This document shows positions 47,593-61,862 of a stretch of 64,000 nucleotides of DNA, piece by piece (positions within the stretch are counted from its first letter, which is position 1; each line of letters starts with the position of its first letter). The translations under genes were made by a program, and so were the position numbers. The notes beneath the pieces are model-generated. The model ran no database searches and had not been told where the DNA came from. It saw nothing but the letters and a program-made list of their open reading frames with translations. Source of the stretch: Circinella umbellata (Eukaryota > Mucoromycota > Mucoromycetes > Mucorales > Lichtheimiaceae); NCBI GenBank assembly GCA_025093555.1, contig JAIWNF010000002.1:62001-126000 (forward strand), read 5' to 3'.

Positions 47593-48100
47593 TTTGTTGT
47601 TATTTTTATGTGAATACGCACGTTTTAAGTAAAAGAAAAAGAAAGAAGCGAATAAAAAGGAATATGTTAAGTGAAGAGGAGAGGAGGGGAAAAAAAAAGA
47701 AGGTCCGTTTGCAGGAGAAACAAAGTGGGTTTATATATAGAAGAGCACAATGGTGCTAATTGACGTGGCGACTCAAGGAATTCAAGCCAATCGAGTTCAA
47801 TGACAGCGATGGCATAATATGATTGGACTAATTATCATAAATTTCAGTCCGTGGCAAAAAACTCTAGGACATATGGGAATGTTTTTCTTCTCTCTCTGGA
47901 AAAACCTTTGTATGGCATCTAATAGTAGACAACTTCTTTTATTTTATGAGGAATTTTCTTCTCCACCTTGGGCAACATCCTCTTTTTCTTTTCCCTTGGT
48001 AACACACATACAGAAATACTCTTTTGTTCTTTTTCCCTCTCTCTCCTTCTTTCTTATCATGGATCGGAATATATATACAAGAAAAAAACGTGTAATGATT

Positions 48101-48736
48101 TTATTGCTCCTCTGCAACCAATAATTTTTGCATGCCAACTATCATATTTTCAGGTAATCCTGGTACGGGACGGCGATAAATCGGGTCTACAAATACGTGT
48201 GTGAATCCACCAACAACACTCGCTTCTTGATTATCTCCTTCAAAGATACCTACTCGATAAGTGACACTGGATCGACCCATTTTAGTAATGCTTAAACCAG
48301 CATGAAGAAGACTTGGATAAGATGCTGGTGCATAAAAGTTAGCAGAGGACGCGATAACTAATCCAATAGGTCTCGTTTTCGATGTATCTTGTGGATTCAA
48401 TTCACAATTCCGTATCAAATATTCATTAACAACCGTATCAATATAAAAGTAATAAATAGAATTGTTGATATGTCCATATTGATCATTATCACTCCATCTA
48501 ATAATGCGATAATGATAATAGATTATTATTAGCACTTAATAAATATATACAAATATATATTTATGTACGTGTGTGTGTCTAATAATGGATTATATTTTGG
48601 TTTAGTAGTACCTTGACTGAATAGGTAAAAAGTGTTTATAACAGCCACGATCCCGGAATGTAGATGGCTTTTTTGGTAATGCTGATTTAGTACCCATATG
48701 TCGAGCGATTTGAGTTAATCGGGCTTGACTGGACAT
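48101..48736 (-). CDS. Hot-dog fold acyl-CoA thioesterase (4HBT family)
   Basis: 173 aa, exons 48736-48612 and 48497-48101, in frame. The N-terminus is MSSQARLTQIARHMG, basic and possibly mitochondrial. The 4HBT motif is WSDNDQYGHINNSIYYFYID, with the catalytic Asp/Asn region followed by the helix. Later strands are IGLVIASSANFYAPASYP, HAGLSITKMGRSSVTYRVG and ASVVGGFTHVFVDPIYRRP. Such proteins hydrolyse acyl-CoA thioesters. Many fungal genomes have several uncharacterised members, and the substrate cannot be inferred. Confidence 0.88.
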
Positions 48737-48982
48737 CTTTCTATTTTTTTGTAAAAAAAATTATGAATGCTTATTAAAATAGAAAATGGAGGAAAGAAGT
48801 CTATGTATATTTATTTTTTTGGTAAAACTCTTCGATAATGTAAAAATGGTATGGTAAGCATTTTTTCGGGAATCCAAAGTAGGATTACATGTGAGAAATA
48901 TCGAAAATGCATTATTTAATCTTATTACATAAAAAAATAATAATATTTAAAATTAATATACAAAGCTAACAAATAAAAATTA

Positions 48983-51900
48983 TTACGGTGAGGATGAGAA
49001 TGGTATTGATCTATCTATAGTACTACTACTTCGAGGAGTAATGGCATGCCACATACGACCATAAATAGATCCTGATCTGGACACCGTCCTGGTATGCATT
49101 GAAGAGGATGCGTTCTTGTCAGCAAGAACTGTCGATGATGTGGGTGATGGATTTTGTTGTTGTGGGCGCTGATCCTGGTGTTGGTCTTGATTTGCTTCAT
49201 ATTCGACAAGTCGAATCTTAACTTCAGCTAATGATCTTTCTAATTCTCGTATTCGCATAACCAAAAAGGTATCTGACATGGTGGATGATTCGTAATTGCT
49301 ATCGTTGTTGATTCCACTCAACATTAATTGCTTACTGCAAAGATCATTGGTACTTCGTCGACGTTGAAGCCTTTCCTTTTTTGCTTTTGTAGTTGATTCA
49401 AATAGTTGCTGTTGAGCGTTTGCTGTTGTGATAGCTATATTATCATAATTATTGACGTTTTTATCGTTCATAGCGTTAACAAGGTCTCTTCGAACCATCT
49501 GCGTATGATCTATCATTAATTGTGACGCTTTGGCTTTTACTTGAGCCAATTGTTCTCTCAATTCTTTGTTTTCTGCTGTTACTTCGAGCCATTCCATATC
49601 CTTTTGTTTTTTTTCCTTCATTAATTCATCCATGTCGGCCTTAGTTGTAATCAATTGTTCCACTAATGCCATTTGGGCATCATTCACCATATCCAACCGT
49701 ACATGCATATCTTCATGTTCATGATTTTGCTTTTCTACTTGCTGCTGTAATTCAAAGTTTTCTACCTTGAGGCGTACCAATTCAGTTCTTAACTGTTCTT
49801 GTTCATCGTCAATCATAATAATATTATTGGACAAAGTCGAATCTTCATCCGCTGATGATGCCAATGATACAGGTGATAGAGTACTGTTTTCTGAAAATGC
49901 GAAATCAACTTGATTATTGCTTACAATACTATTACTTGACGATGATGAGATCGATAATGCACAATGACTTTGTAGTTCTCGGTGCTGCTGTTTACTTTTT
50001 TCTAGTTCTATAATCGTCATTTTTAATGCATCTCGTTCACTTTCAACATCTTGTTTATCCATCTTAAGTTCAACCAATTGATTGATAGTTTGTTGATGCT
50101 TGGTATTCAATTGTGCTAATGTCCAAGATAATTTTTGAATTTCTTGTTCATGGTGTTCCAAAGTAACGTATTTGGTACCATTACCATTGCTAAGACTACT
50201 GACCATCACAGCAGCAGCACTTGCACCACCTACACTATGTGTTCTTCGCAAAGACGATGCTGTGGAAGAAACGGAAGCTGTTGAATCGATACTACGTTGA
50301 CTTCCATTACTGGGTGTACGCTTTAATTTACGTTTCCAAAACCTTTGTTGTTGTTGTTGCGATTGTGTCTTGTCACTTTTCTTCTTTGTGCTTTGATATT
50401 GATCGGCAAGTGAATCCATTTTGGTTCGAGTAATAATGGATGATAAGGATGTGGCGTCATGAATCACTTGGGCATCGTCGTCAGCATAGGGCTCAATCAA
50501 TTTACGTGAAGTGACATGGTCTAAAAGATCTTCAAACTCTGTTTCTTGTAAGATTTTCTCTTGAGAACGACGTAGCATGGCGATCGCTACACGCATTATG
50601 GTTTCAGCCGCTCCTTCCGCAAATACAATATCATAAATACGTTGCACCAGTGACATGGGGAAAACGTAGGCAAATAAGGTCAGAAACCATTGCGAAGCAT
50701 ACATTGCGGCATGAACACCATGTTTATTCATATGTTTAGCCAAATCTGGTAAGAGTTCATTTAATAGATGAGTAAATTGATATAGACGAAGTTGAAGCCC
50801 AGCCATATTCATAGTAAACATAGGTCGCATTTCGTAAGTTTCCATTAATCTACACATAGTTAACAAAGTGAAAAACAAACAAAGGATTAAATAAAAATAC
50901 ACTATCGAATCCTAACGACAGAAACAGCAATAAAAAACGCCTAAAAAATAACTTATTATCACACATACCGAACAAATACACAAAACGCTTGCTGCTCTGG
51001 CATCTATTAACATATAGGTAAAATTAATATATAGCGTGTATGCACATATATTGATGACAAAATACATATATTAAGAAGTTGCCTAATAAGACTACCAATA
51101 TGTTCACTTAAAGAAATTTCTTTCTTACATTTAAAAGAAGTGGACCGACAAGAAAGGCAAGTCCCTGGCAGTAACCAACTTCACTGTCGTACAAACTATA
51201 ACTTTCTAGTATCCGACGCATAGCCAACTGACCCGCGCCATTTTCTTGTTTGAACATATCAATACAAGGAAATGTTCGAGCCAAGTCTCGTTTAATAATA
51301 CGTTCATGAGGAGATTGTTCACGACATAATTGTCCATAAACTGTTTCTAAATGTAAAGAGGCTGATTTACACATTGCTTGCCAAACTAATCCACGCACAC
51401 CATCGGGAACACCGGACCGTAACTTGACAGATAACAAATGAGGCGTCATGGTGGCTACACGATCAAAATCTTGAATCACCGCTTCCCATATAGCTAAATA
51501 TTCTTGCCTTTCTTGTTCTGCTAATTTTTGATTAAGTTGGACAACAGCTGATAACTGGGTTTTTAACTCATTATGATGATGGTGTATAGTAGAAAAATCT
51601 TGACAATCTTCTTCGCTTTGTTGCGTCTGTTGTTGTTTTTCCAATAATGCCGTTTGTCGTTGGATTTGGGCAAGTATAAACATGGTGGAATCCTAAATAT
51701 AGTACATATATAAAAATGGTCAATTTGTGTGTCTTGTTTGTATATAAATATCATATGGGCTGAGCGCAATGAATGACAAGCACCATGCGTTTCCAATTTT
51801 TTTTAGATATTAATATTTTTCTTTGTGATCAGAAATCCTTTTTTAAAATAATAATAATATAATCTTAATATTTACTTGAGGTGGTAATCGTGCATTTTCT

Positions 51901-52085
51901 TGCTCTAATTTATCAAATAAAACTTCATCATCATTGATATTATTTTGCTGTGAACTGACATTATTGTTGCTGGTATGTCGATGCTTTGTAAATATAGAAC
52001 TATCTGATGATAATGGTACACAATCTATTGCTTTTGATATATTATTATTATTAATGTTGCCGCTGTTGTTATCGTCACTCCGCAT
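48983..52085 (-). CDS. TBC-domain RabGAP with C-terminal coiled coil
   Basis: Stimulates GTP hydrolysis on Rab GTPases in vesicle traffic. 891 aa, exons 52085-51876, 51692-51129, 51003-50969 and 50849-48983, in frame; the 35-nt third exon supplies MPEQQAFCVFVR. The TBC domain (about residues 155-370) has RSGVPDGVRGLVWQAM, IKRDLARTFP (IxxDxxR arginine finger) and YCQGLAFLVG (glutamine finger), so it should be active. The domain continues through LRLYQFTHLLNELLPDLAKH, SQWFLTLFAYVFPMSLVQRI and YDIVFAEGAAETIMRVAIAM. A basic Ser-rich linker and long coiled coils (about 480-690) follow, as in the Gyp5/EVI5 group, which acts in Golgi exit and recycling. The exact Rab is unknown. Confidence 0.9.
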
Positions 52086-52727
52086 GATGGGGTATAAATA
52101 ATAAAATGTGTTATGGCGGGAATAGAATGAAAAGAAAACAAAAGAGAAATATAATCCCCTGAGGCGTGTAAGAAAAGATTATTTTATATGTTGAAAATAT
52201 ATCAATTTATTATAAAGAAAAACTATGACTTCAAAATAAAATAAAAAAGAGAGAAAAGAGAAAAAGAGGAGGCCAAAAAAAAATGCAAGGGGAAGGGGGA
52301 AATAGTGTTGTGGTAAATCGTGGTTTTTTAAACCAAAAGGAGACAGTTGTTTTTTTTTATATATTATTAAAGTAAGAGAGGGGAATTTGGATATAAATAT
52401 TAAGTGATATAATAATAATAATAATAATGATTATTGAACAACCCCACTCATAACTTGACCATACCAAGCAATACAGCAGGCGGTTAAAAAAAATTGAGAA
52501 TGTAATAATAAACGTGTGTTTTCTCCTTGTTCTCTATATATAAAAATCATTTTATTCCACTCCTTTTTTTCGAATATTACTAGTACGGCGACAACATCAG
52601 AAACGTAACTGCGCCTCTGTGGTCATTGCTTTTTTTTTTGGCCCTGAATTTTTTTTTTATTTCGTCAATAAATGATTTTATATATGTTTATTATTTACAG
52701 TTTACGAATAAAGAACAAAAATGATGA
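52086..52727. other. Promoter region of the RabGAP gene
   Basis: About 640 bp between two minus-strand genes, with A/G-rich tracts and short TAA/ATA repeats. No ORF or motif supported. Confidence 0.5.
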
Positions 52728-54659
52728 TTATTTCTTATTTCCAGCTAGTTGCCATAAAACTTCTCGTGTCAAAGATGAAGGTGGAACTTCGAAAAAGGAA
52801 TAACCTATAATATGTTACAACCGTTTCGTGTTACTATCTTTTTTTCACACTTTTTTTCCCTACTTTATTATATTTTTTATTTTTTACCTTGACCCGCTAT
52901 CAGTAAATCTAGTAATGGCGCTAATAGTTGTTCATAATCTACTACTTGAGTCGATACAACTTGACTATCACTGTCAATATCATATTTTTGAATTTGCACA
53001 TGCTTGGAAAAATGCAGTTGACTTTCTATTGCCCATGATCCATCAATAATACCCCATTGATACATATCCTTTTTATAAAATACACAAGGAAAATATTCCA
53101 ATATAGGCTTTAAGGTACTAATATCATCATGATCTTCTTCCTGTTCGATTTGCTGCTGTTGCGGTTGCTGCTGTTTATCCACATTGTTCCCATCGACAAT
53201 CATCGTACTTTTATTAATTTTCTCATTAAACATTAAATAAATAACTGGAAACTTGGGGTCAATATGTCGGCGATAGTCTTTACACACATTCAACAAACGT
53301 CGGCGATCCAGTGGTGCCGATGTGAGCTGCTCCGATTCTTTCTTCTCTTGTTGTTGATCACGAGTCTTCTGTTCTTCCAAATAGTCGCGTAAAGGTGATG
53401 GTTGGATTGGTAAGGCTGCGGATACTACCTGATTAATAGGCATACTACTAAATAATTCCAAAGCAACATCCTTCATGGCATCTTTCCGTCGTTGTTTCAA
53501 TAGTAAATTTGCTGCTGTTACATTATAGTTCTTGTCTTCTTCTCCTACTCCCTGTTCGTTGTCATCATCGTTATTATCATCCCCAAATAGCCATTTATCT
53601 GCTTGTCCCTGAGGTTCCATTTGATCCATATGCACCGTCAACCCACTGAACTTTCCTACTCCTCCCAATTCGCGTACAATCGCCTTGGCTGCATTTGTCA
53701 TGGACACGACTTTGTCGGGTCGTGTGAGCATGTTTGTTGTCAAGGCTAAATTTAACTGAGCTTGCTGATCTATCGCATCCAGTGATTTTCGAAACATCCC
53801 CGAGGATAAGGCGTGACAGTGAACATATGGATTTTCTAACTCTTTTAACTCTTCTAAAGAAAATATACTTCTTGTCCTTGGTATCATTGGTGGAGGTACT
53901 ACAGATTTTGTGATACTTTGAACCCATTGCATGAAAGAGAATGACGACCAATCATTCACGGGTTTTTGTTGCTGCAAACGTTCGTTTTGTTTTATTTCAA
54001 CTCGCTCATAATATTCTGCTGGCCATTTTTCATTTTCTTGTACTCCGTCTTCTTCTACTCTATCATATGATCTTGATGGTGGTAAAGGTCGATCCACGAC
54101 GCGAATACTGAATGCCTTTTCTATCGGTTTGAAATCAAAAAGTTGAGACCATGGAAACTGTATCCGGGTATCATTATCATAAACAAGTCGTAATGGTGGA
54201 GCAACTACAGTTCGATTCGTTTCGTAAGCGAGTCGTACGGCCATTCGCAATGATTCATGTTGATCAAAATAATCACTAAAAATAAAGTTTTGTGCAGAAA
54301 TTTTTTGATTCTCATCAGCAAAATACGTTCGCTTTAATAACCATCTTCATCCAACTCCTTTTCTTTTATTTTAGTCTCTCGCTTTTTTACCCCTCGAAAA
54401 CTAATTTTTTTTTATTATTTTACCCATGACGACTATATGATAAAAAGTGTTCATCTGGTGTTGTCGGCGGTGGCGTGAAAAAGGAGGAATCATCGTTTGT
54501 TGACAGTCGGTTATTATTATTAGTTATTGTTGATGGTGACAATGATGGTAAAGATATATCATGATGTTGTAAACGAGGTATTATTGTGACTAATATTATA
54601 AGACCCATACACACCAATAAAGCTAATCCTGCAATAGCTCGATGAATTCTTCGTAACAT
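52728..54659 (-). CDS. Type II membrane glycosyltransferase-like protein (O-fucosyltransferase-like)
   Basis: 566 aa, exons 54659-54424, 54275-52888 and 52804-52728, in frame. The N-terminus MLRRIHRAIAGLALLV begins a single signal anchor (about residues 9-30), followed by a Ser/Thr/Pro stem. The luminal domain opens FLSYSRHGDYFDQHESL, then AVRLAYETNRTVVAPPLRLV. This H/GxxxQ...LAxxxNRT(L/V)xxPPL pattern resembles fungal and oomycete proteins distantly related to GDP-fucose O-fucosyltransferases. A later FSGLTVHMDQMEPQG segment and the C-terminal GYSFFEVPPSSLTREVLW were also found. Long Gln- and acid-rich inserts occur. The donor sugar is inferred only from distant resemblance, and Golgi location from topology. 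Confidence 0.6.
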
Positions 54660-57600
54660 AATTCTTTTTTTGGCTTTAATAAATATAATAATGGATAAAA
54701 AAAAAGATAGAGGGAAGGGAAAAGGGGAAAGAAGAAATTGATCAAAAATAAAGGGAGGATGACAAAGTACACATAAAAAAAAATTAAGGGGTTTAAGAAA
54801 GAAAAAGAAAAGAGGGCCGATAATAATAGTTTGCATTTCAAAAAGGAAAAAAAGCTAGTCTAGTCTAGTCTTTAGATCGCCATCATCACAGCCCGCATTT
54901 GCTTCCCGAAACTTTGCCACAGTCATTTTACCTTTTTTTTCAGGCTGTGCTTGTGTCACTCAGAAACCAAAAAGCATTCTGGGCTGTGCATATCTTAAAC
55001 ATCATTTCATCCACTTAACCCCACAATTAATAAAATTTAGTTTTATTGTCGGTAAATAATGTCTTAACAAAAGTTACTAAAGCGCTGGCGATTATCCTTC
55101 CTTCTGAAAGCTTGAAAATATGTATGACTTATATATACACGTCTATTTTATTCGCAAGAATTATAAATACCCCTACATATTATTAGAACTAAATAGAGTA
55201 TATATTGTTAATTTCCAATCTCTATTTCGATTCCTTATTAGCTACTTAATTTTTGCTACAGCTTCAATATTTTATGATACTCTAAAAACAATGATACGTG
55301 TAAAAATATATCAATGGGATGGGATTTACAATAATTACACAATCAACGATCTTATAAAGAATTTACCAGGAACAATAATCAGCACTTTGCACATTTTCTT
55401 GCGATCCGCATAATAAAAAAAGCTTATATTGAAGTTTACAAAAACGACCAATTTATCACTTACAAAAAGAACGAGGGGTGTTGGTTCTTAGGATAGCTAT
55501 AAGCTGACTTGTTCGAATGACACCAACGTTCGCACTCTTCACAACTAAAACATGCCCAACGAACTCCCCAATTTTTTTTACTAGATATGAACCCAGAATC
55601 AGTGCCGACATTTGGCATTTGTGCAAATCACCCAACGGACTCCCCAAATTAAGATTTTTTTTATTTCAAGGCACAGAAGGGTGTTTGGAGATCAACCAGA
55701 GGCTCCCGTAATTTAGAGAATGTTGACTCTGAATTTGGATTTTCCTAGATTTAGCCTTTCATTTGGAGACTCTGTTGGGCAATGAATCTCCAAATCTAGC
55801 AAATTTAACTTTTGAGGAGTCCGTCGATCATGCTCTAATATGTCACATAATAGTTCCATCCGATCATTTATTTAAGAGCTCATAAGAGTTAGAGCATTAA
55901 TAAATATGGTAAAGAAAGAATATAATCAAATATTTTATAACTACGTAGCAGACAGATACCAAGATGTAATTAAAGCACTAGGGCATATTGATATATAGGA
56001 ATGGTAGTCCATTCGTTTATTGAGTAATTATATATTAAATTGAAACACTTTGTTTTGTATACGATGTTAAGCTGAATTAAAACAATTAGTATTTACATTC
56101 ATTGCTTCAATCTAAAGGAAAATGACAGAGCAATATGTGTTCGTAGACATATTTCATATATTCTTTGATGTCATCATCTTTATTATAACTTCTTTGTTAA
56201 ATTAATATGTATAAACGGTATTACATTTATGACTGTAGTGAAAACCACTTACAAAAACGAGCTTGAATTTTGCGCCTAAAAATAACTGAGTGTAAAATGT
56301 ACATCACTCAAGTTTTACTCAAAGTATTCAACATACTAAAAATATATAGAAAAAGTGATTAACTTTTTTTCTGAGTGGTAAAGTTTTCAGCTACTTTTGG
56401 CACAAAATACAAGTTTTACAAAAAACGTTTAGATGAGCTTGTACAAGGTAAAAGTCGTCTTACAATGATTTCTTGATGTTAAGAAGAGATATTCCCCACT
56501 AAAAGTAATATATATATTGGGAAGAAGCGAGTTTCATCGGTGAATGATAAAAGCTATTCAGACCTCGTAACTTGTCGCTTCCATTTTTTCCCATAGAAAA
56601 ACCAGTTCATCGAACGACAACAAAAAGCTTTTCAGCCATTTTCAAAAACAGATAAAGTTATTACGCATCAGTATTGTACTATCTACAAAGATAATTAAAT
56701 AAACTTGGCTATCAGAATTATAGATCATGTACTCTGGAAAAGGAATGGAAACTCTACACCTTTTCCGCCGTACTGCTACCATTGAAGGCAACCTCATAAA
56801 TATTGTTATCCTTATGATGTATTGATACGATCTGCGAGTTGGCATCAACAAATATAAGTTAACTATGTGATTTAAGTATGTTACTGACGACCTCAAAAAA
56901 GAAAGCTTGATAAGAACTGATCACTATGAGAATTAACTTCCACGTAGTGAATTTTAAGGAAAGTTTACTGTAGTACTTAACTTTTTATAAAATATACCAG
57001 GACCCTTAGTAGCGAAAACTAGTTGGTATTGGTTGAAGTGTTTCGATAAAACACTTCAAAATAGAAATAATTTATGCAGGCTTTATGATAATGAAAGTTG
57101 GCATGCACAAGCAATCAGGGAAAGTTTGAGATTCCGAAAATTTCTTTATTGGGACGAATTAGCGTTTTTTATACCTTAATTTCATTTGGCTTTTTTTTAT
57201 CTTTATTTTTGCGGCCACAATCGACAGTAAATATTCAATCTAACTGATATCATTCGAAAAAGTAATGCTCACAATGGGAGAAAAAAAAAAGAATTGCATA
57301 TGCCCGAATTAGTCAATATATTACAACCACCAGTAGATATGGCAGAAGGCAAACGATTTTTTAGAAAAGTTGAATTTTATTTAATTTATAACATATATAA
57401 GGAACATTCACAGTCAAAGAATGATAAGAAATATTCAAAGGGTATAATCGTATAATATATATGTGTGCTGTGTTTGCGTGGATATTATATGACAATAAAG
57501 ACGATGGGAAATGTTATTTCCTGAGTTTTTAATTGGAGTAGTAGCTTGCTAGAACTCGAGGATGGCAGCGCTGTGATCCAAACGGATAAAGATATACTAT

Positions 57601-60598
57601 TCTCCAACTATTTGAATATACGTATCAATACATATTTCATGGAATGTGTTTAAACAGCCTATTAATTCTTTCTATCTTTTACAATGTTTTAGTATTATGA
57701 GGAAGTTCAAATTTATCCATTATTAACAATGCGTAATCGCCTCTTTTGCCACTTTTGCAGATTTCACTGTGAGTATATTAATTTTAAACTGGAAACCTGG
57801 ATATTTGAATTAATTAATTCTTTTGAAAGAAAAAAATGGTTTCAGCTTTTGAATGAAATATATTAAGTGCACTTTTTCTCAGTGATTTCAATGAGTAATT
57901 ATTGAGTCTGTCCCGATAATTCGATTATTGGCCATTTTAACCATAATGTGCAGCGAGCTTTACAAACGAACAACAGGAGCCTGATTTTTCCGTTAAAATT
58001 TTTTTTCTTATACATGGAGCGAATCCGCTATTCATGATATCAAAAGCACCATATAATTTATATGGATCATCCTTAAATCAAATATTTGATTTGTTATTCC
58101 TGGAGTATAAAAAATATAGTAATCACTTTAAGAGAGCCATTCAGGCCAGCCATCGACATAGCATGTTACACACAGACAAACTCACAAGTAATGAAACTAT
58201 TGTAATTTGATCTTCGGGCAATTAAATTTGTGTATGTAAATATAGATCAATTATAGGTTCCGAGAACTTAATTACCATACTCTTTTCGAACAAGTAGGGA
58301 ATGCTATTAGTAGATCCCACGGTCTTCTTGGATTGACAGTTGAAGATTTGCGAACTTAAGAGGACTCAGTTCAACGAAATCATGGAGGGTTATTTTGCAC
58401 GATTGAGCAGTTTATTAATAGATTTGCTAATTTGAGGATAGTGTTATTTGGGAAAGGTATGTGAAAGCTTTATTTTCCTTTTGCTATAAATCTAGATAAA
58501 TATATAAAATCAAAGCGCGATAGATTTTATTAATTCTATTTATTCGGAAATTATTCTTGCAAACTTCCTATTGGATCTACCGTAAGGTCATATATATGTA
58601 TATGGCAGTGCTGGTATATGATCACATTCTTCTTGGTATCGTACATGACAAGGATTTGATTCATCCCGCAAGCAAAATTCCTTCTTGATGTTACTAAGCG
58701 TTTTTGGCTGAAACTAGCGACCAATACGCTCGATAATTTACATTTGCCTGATTATACGTGAAACAAAATAAATAAAAAAAATGACCATCTTTTATCAATA
58801 AACATAAAACACCACCACACAAAAGACCACAAGGACAGGTTCTCATTTTTATTTATGTTTCTATCCTTGCTCACATATATATCAGAAAATCGAACGGTAT
58901 TACTCTTTTTGTCTTTTCTTTAAATTCACTCGGGACATGCTTGAATATATCATTTATCGACTTTTTTATACTACTGCTGTTCCTCGCGAGATGTAATAAT
59001 GACCATAACATAGGCAAAGCTTCAGACTATAAAGATTAAAAGTCGTTTTATATAACACTTATATACTGTCATAATATGCATGTATAGCATACATATCATG
59101 AAGCAATAATAACAAAATGTAATAATAAATAGACAAGCCCGCCAGTAATACCCGTGATGTAGATAATAGTGAAGTAAAGTATACCGATAAATAAGAGTTT
59201 GCTTTTCTCTTTAGTTACTGATGGATGATATAGGTTGACTTCTTCATATTTAATATACTCGCTAGCCGTTCAGCTCCTTCATTTGCACTAAATGATACTT
59301 CAAGTTAAATAGTGTTTAGAATGATCTATTTCTAAGCTACTAATTGGGCAAAACTTCCTACCGTTTTTCTACACCAAAAAGTGCAACATCTATTTAATTG
59401 ACAGACAGTTGAGGAAAATTATAAAACTGGCAAAACCTTAAGCCTTGAGGTACCACATTGAATCTTGAACTCAGAAAAGACTCTAACCCTTGAAAAGAAA
59501 ACAACTTTGGAACTTACCCTTGCAGCACCGTATTACCCTAAAAAAAGAAAAAAAGACAAATAATCAGAAACGCATATTATGTATTGAATTAGTGATATAC
59601 AAAATGATCACCAGATTGAGTTACTATAATTAACATAATTGATCGTTCTTCAATTATTGTGCACAAACAGCCGGCTGTTATTACCATCATTTTCCACATG
59701 GATAACACACATATTTTCAGACCACGCACGACACCACGTTTAGCATTAGTATATTGCTTCTTCCTAAACCTCACAAACTCAATTCAGTAATACTGTAATA
59801 GTTTTTTTTAAGTCCTTGTCTCGATACATATGCGGGACATCAGTAGAAAGATAGATGGTTTTATTTACATTTTAATGGCTATCATGGTCAACCCCAAATA
59901 CTATTCCTCTATGGCTCTTCAATAACGATACCCATCTTCCTAGATCCTACTACCTAATCACTGCTTTGACAGCATCATTAATTAGCACAATTTATTATGG
60001 TTTGGTAATTAAATCTCAATCATAATATTTTATAATATGATGTGTTTTTTAAGCCCCTCCCTTTCTCGTTGGATCAAAGTTTACATGTTAGTCATCAGCA
60101 CATACACAGCATTACACGGGTTTATATCACCGAAAATAGTTTTCTTTCTGAGATCTCACCAATTTACCATATGGGGTTCGTGATCTTAATAGTATAAAAA
60201 TCATTCCGAGGAACACTCAAAATAAATAAAAAGTTTTGGCGGTGGCTGAGAATACATAAATGGAAAGAAGACGATGTTTGTAGATAACAGCAAAAATAAT
60301 TGAGATAAGAAAAATGATGTTATATATTTCATTCACATGCTTGGATTTGGTATGCGTGTTTTTTCTCTAAGTAAAAGAAGCAAAATATAAAAAAAAAGAA
60401 CTATAAACTATACAATAAGCGGAAAAGAAAAATGGAAATTGAATGAAAACGACAATAAGGGTGATTGTGTGAGTGTGTATAAAAGTATGCGGGAGAATAT
60501 GGTTTTAAAATGTTAAGAGGTCGTTTGTCTGTACAAAAAAGTTATATGAAAAAAAAAATATATGGAGAAAGAGTAGTAGATGGTTATCATGTTTTAAT
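54660..60598. other. Gene-poor interval
   Basis: 5.9 kb between the glycosyltransferase-like gene and glutamine synthetase. Apart from the short-repeat cluster at 55552-55843 I see no supported coding, RNA or element structure. The longest plus frame (55120-55413) is Tyr/Ile/Phe-rich translation of AT-rich DNA. Confidence 0.5.
55552..55843. repeat. MITE-like short repeat cluster
   Basis: CCCAACGAACTCCCCAA (55556-55572) recurs as CCCAACGGACTCCCCAA (55631-55647). A palindromic block ATTTGGAGACTCTGTTGGGC...TCTCCAAAT lies at about 55754-55792. GGAGTCCGTCGATCATGCTC runs into TAA near 55842, and an inverted TTAGAGCAT follows at about 55890. Recurrence of these words in both orientations suggests nested non-autonomous elements. 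Exact ends are undefined. Confidence 0.4.
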
Positions 60599-61862
60599 TT
60601 AGTTTTCAGGGAAGAAAGTGGATTCAACAATGATTCCACAGACACGGTATGGGTCAATGTTGGAGGCAGGACGACGATCTTCAAGATAGCCCTTGCCTTC
60701 CTTACCAACATGACGAGGAATACGGATGGAAGCACCACGGTTGGCAACACCATAGTTGAAGGTATCAATACGGCCAGTTTCGTGCTTGCCGGTCAAACGT
60801 TGATCGTTGTCTTCACCATAGACAGCAATGTGTTCCATATGACGCTTGGCCATGTTCTTGATAGCCTTTTCAATGGCAACAATACCACCTTCTTGACGCA
60901 TTTCTTCAGTAGAGAAGTTGGTATGGCAACCAGCACCATTCCAGTCACCCTTGACAGGCTTAGGGTGAATAGTGACAGCAATACCAAAGTCTTCAGCAAC
61001 ACGCTCCATCAAATAACGAGCAGCCCACAAGTGATCACCACCGTCGATACCTACACAGGGACCAACTTGGTATTCGAATTGACCTGGAGCAACTTCAGTG
61101 TTGACACCGGAGATGTTGACACCAGCGTACAAACAGGCACGGTAATGGGCTTCAATAATGTCACGACCAAAGACCTTACCAGCACCAACACCACAGTAGT
61201 ATTTGCCCTATTTAATACAAAAATCCCAATATGTCAATACACATGTAATTCCTTTCCGTTTTCCTTTTACTTGTAGCAATAAATTAATAATCCAAATAAT
61301 ATTCGTACCTGAGCTTCAGGGAAGCCGTGCTTGGGCCAGCCATAAGGCTTTTCAGTTTCAGGATCAATCAACATATATTCTTGTTCAAGACCGAACCAGG
61401 GCTTGCTATCAGCATAAGTATCCATAATTTTCTTAGCAGCATGACGGTAGTTGGTCTTGTGAGGAGTTCCATCTAATTATTTATAAATAACAAACAAAAA
61501 TCAGCATTTTTGATAAATTGAGATAATTCGTTTTAAAAATAGAAATTTCAAAAAATTGACGTACCAGGGTTGAAAGTTTCACAAAGAACAAATTTGTTAT
61601 CACCACCACGGAAAGGATCATTGAACAAAGCAACAGGTTGAATCAAGACATCAGAATCGTGACCTTCAGCTTGACCAGTAGAAGAACCATCATAATTCCA
61701 TTCAGACAATTCAGCAGCAGATTGAGGGACCTTGTTGACAGTCTTGGTCTTGGTACGAAGATTGTTGAAACCGTCGATCCAGACATATTCAACTTGAACG
61801 GCACCGCGTTGATCCAAGCTAAGATACTTTTCAAGAAGTTTGGCGTTAGAGACGACGGACAT
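60599..61862 (-). CDS. GLN1: Glutamine synthetase (GS-II)
   Basis: ATP-dependent ligation of ammonia to glutamate in the cytosol. 356 aa, the normal eukaryotic length; exons 61862-61565, 61472-61309 and 61207-60599, in frame. Signatures: [38 protein letters not shown] (beta-Grasp region), [14 protein letters not shown] (metal-binding Glu), [39 protein letters not shown] and [19 protein letters not shown], then IRIPR. The catalytic core looks complete. It takes the ammonium that the Mep-type importer at 35317-36943 brings in. The GATAAG cluster upstream suggests nitrogen regulation. Confidence 0.96.

Noticed and set aside
55120..55413. 97-codon plus-strand frame
   Set aside because: AT-driven Ile/Tyr/Phe composition, no domain, no splice or promoter support.
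60710..61276. 188-codon plus-strand frame opposite glutamine synthetase
   Set aside because: Antisense shadow of a strongly conserved gene with no domain of its own; it also spans a splice site.
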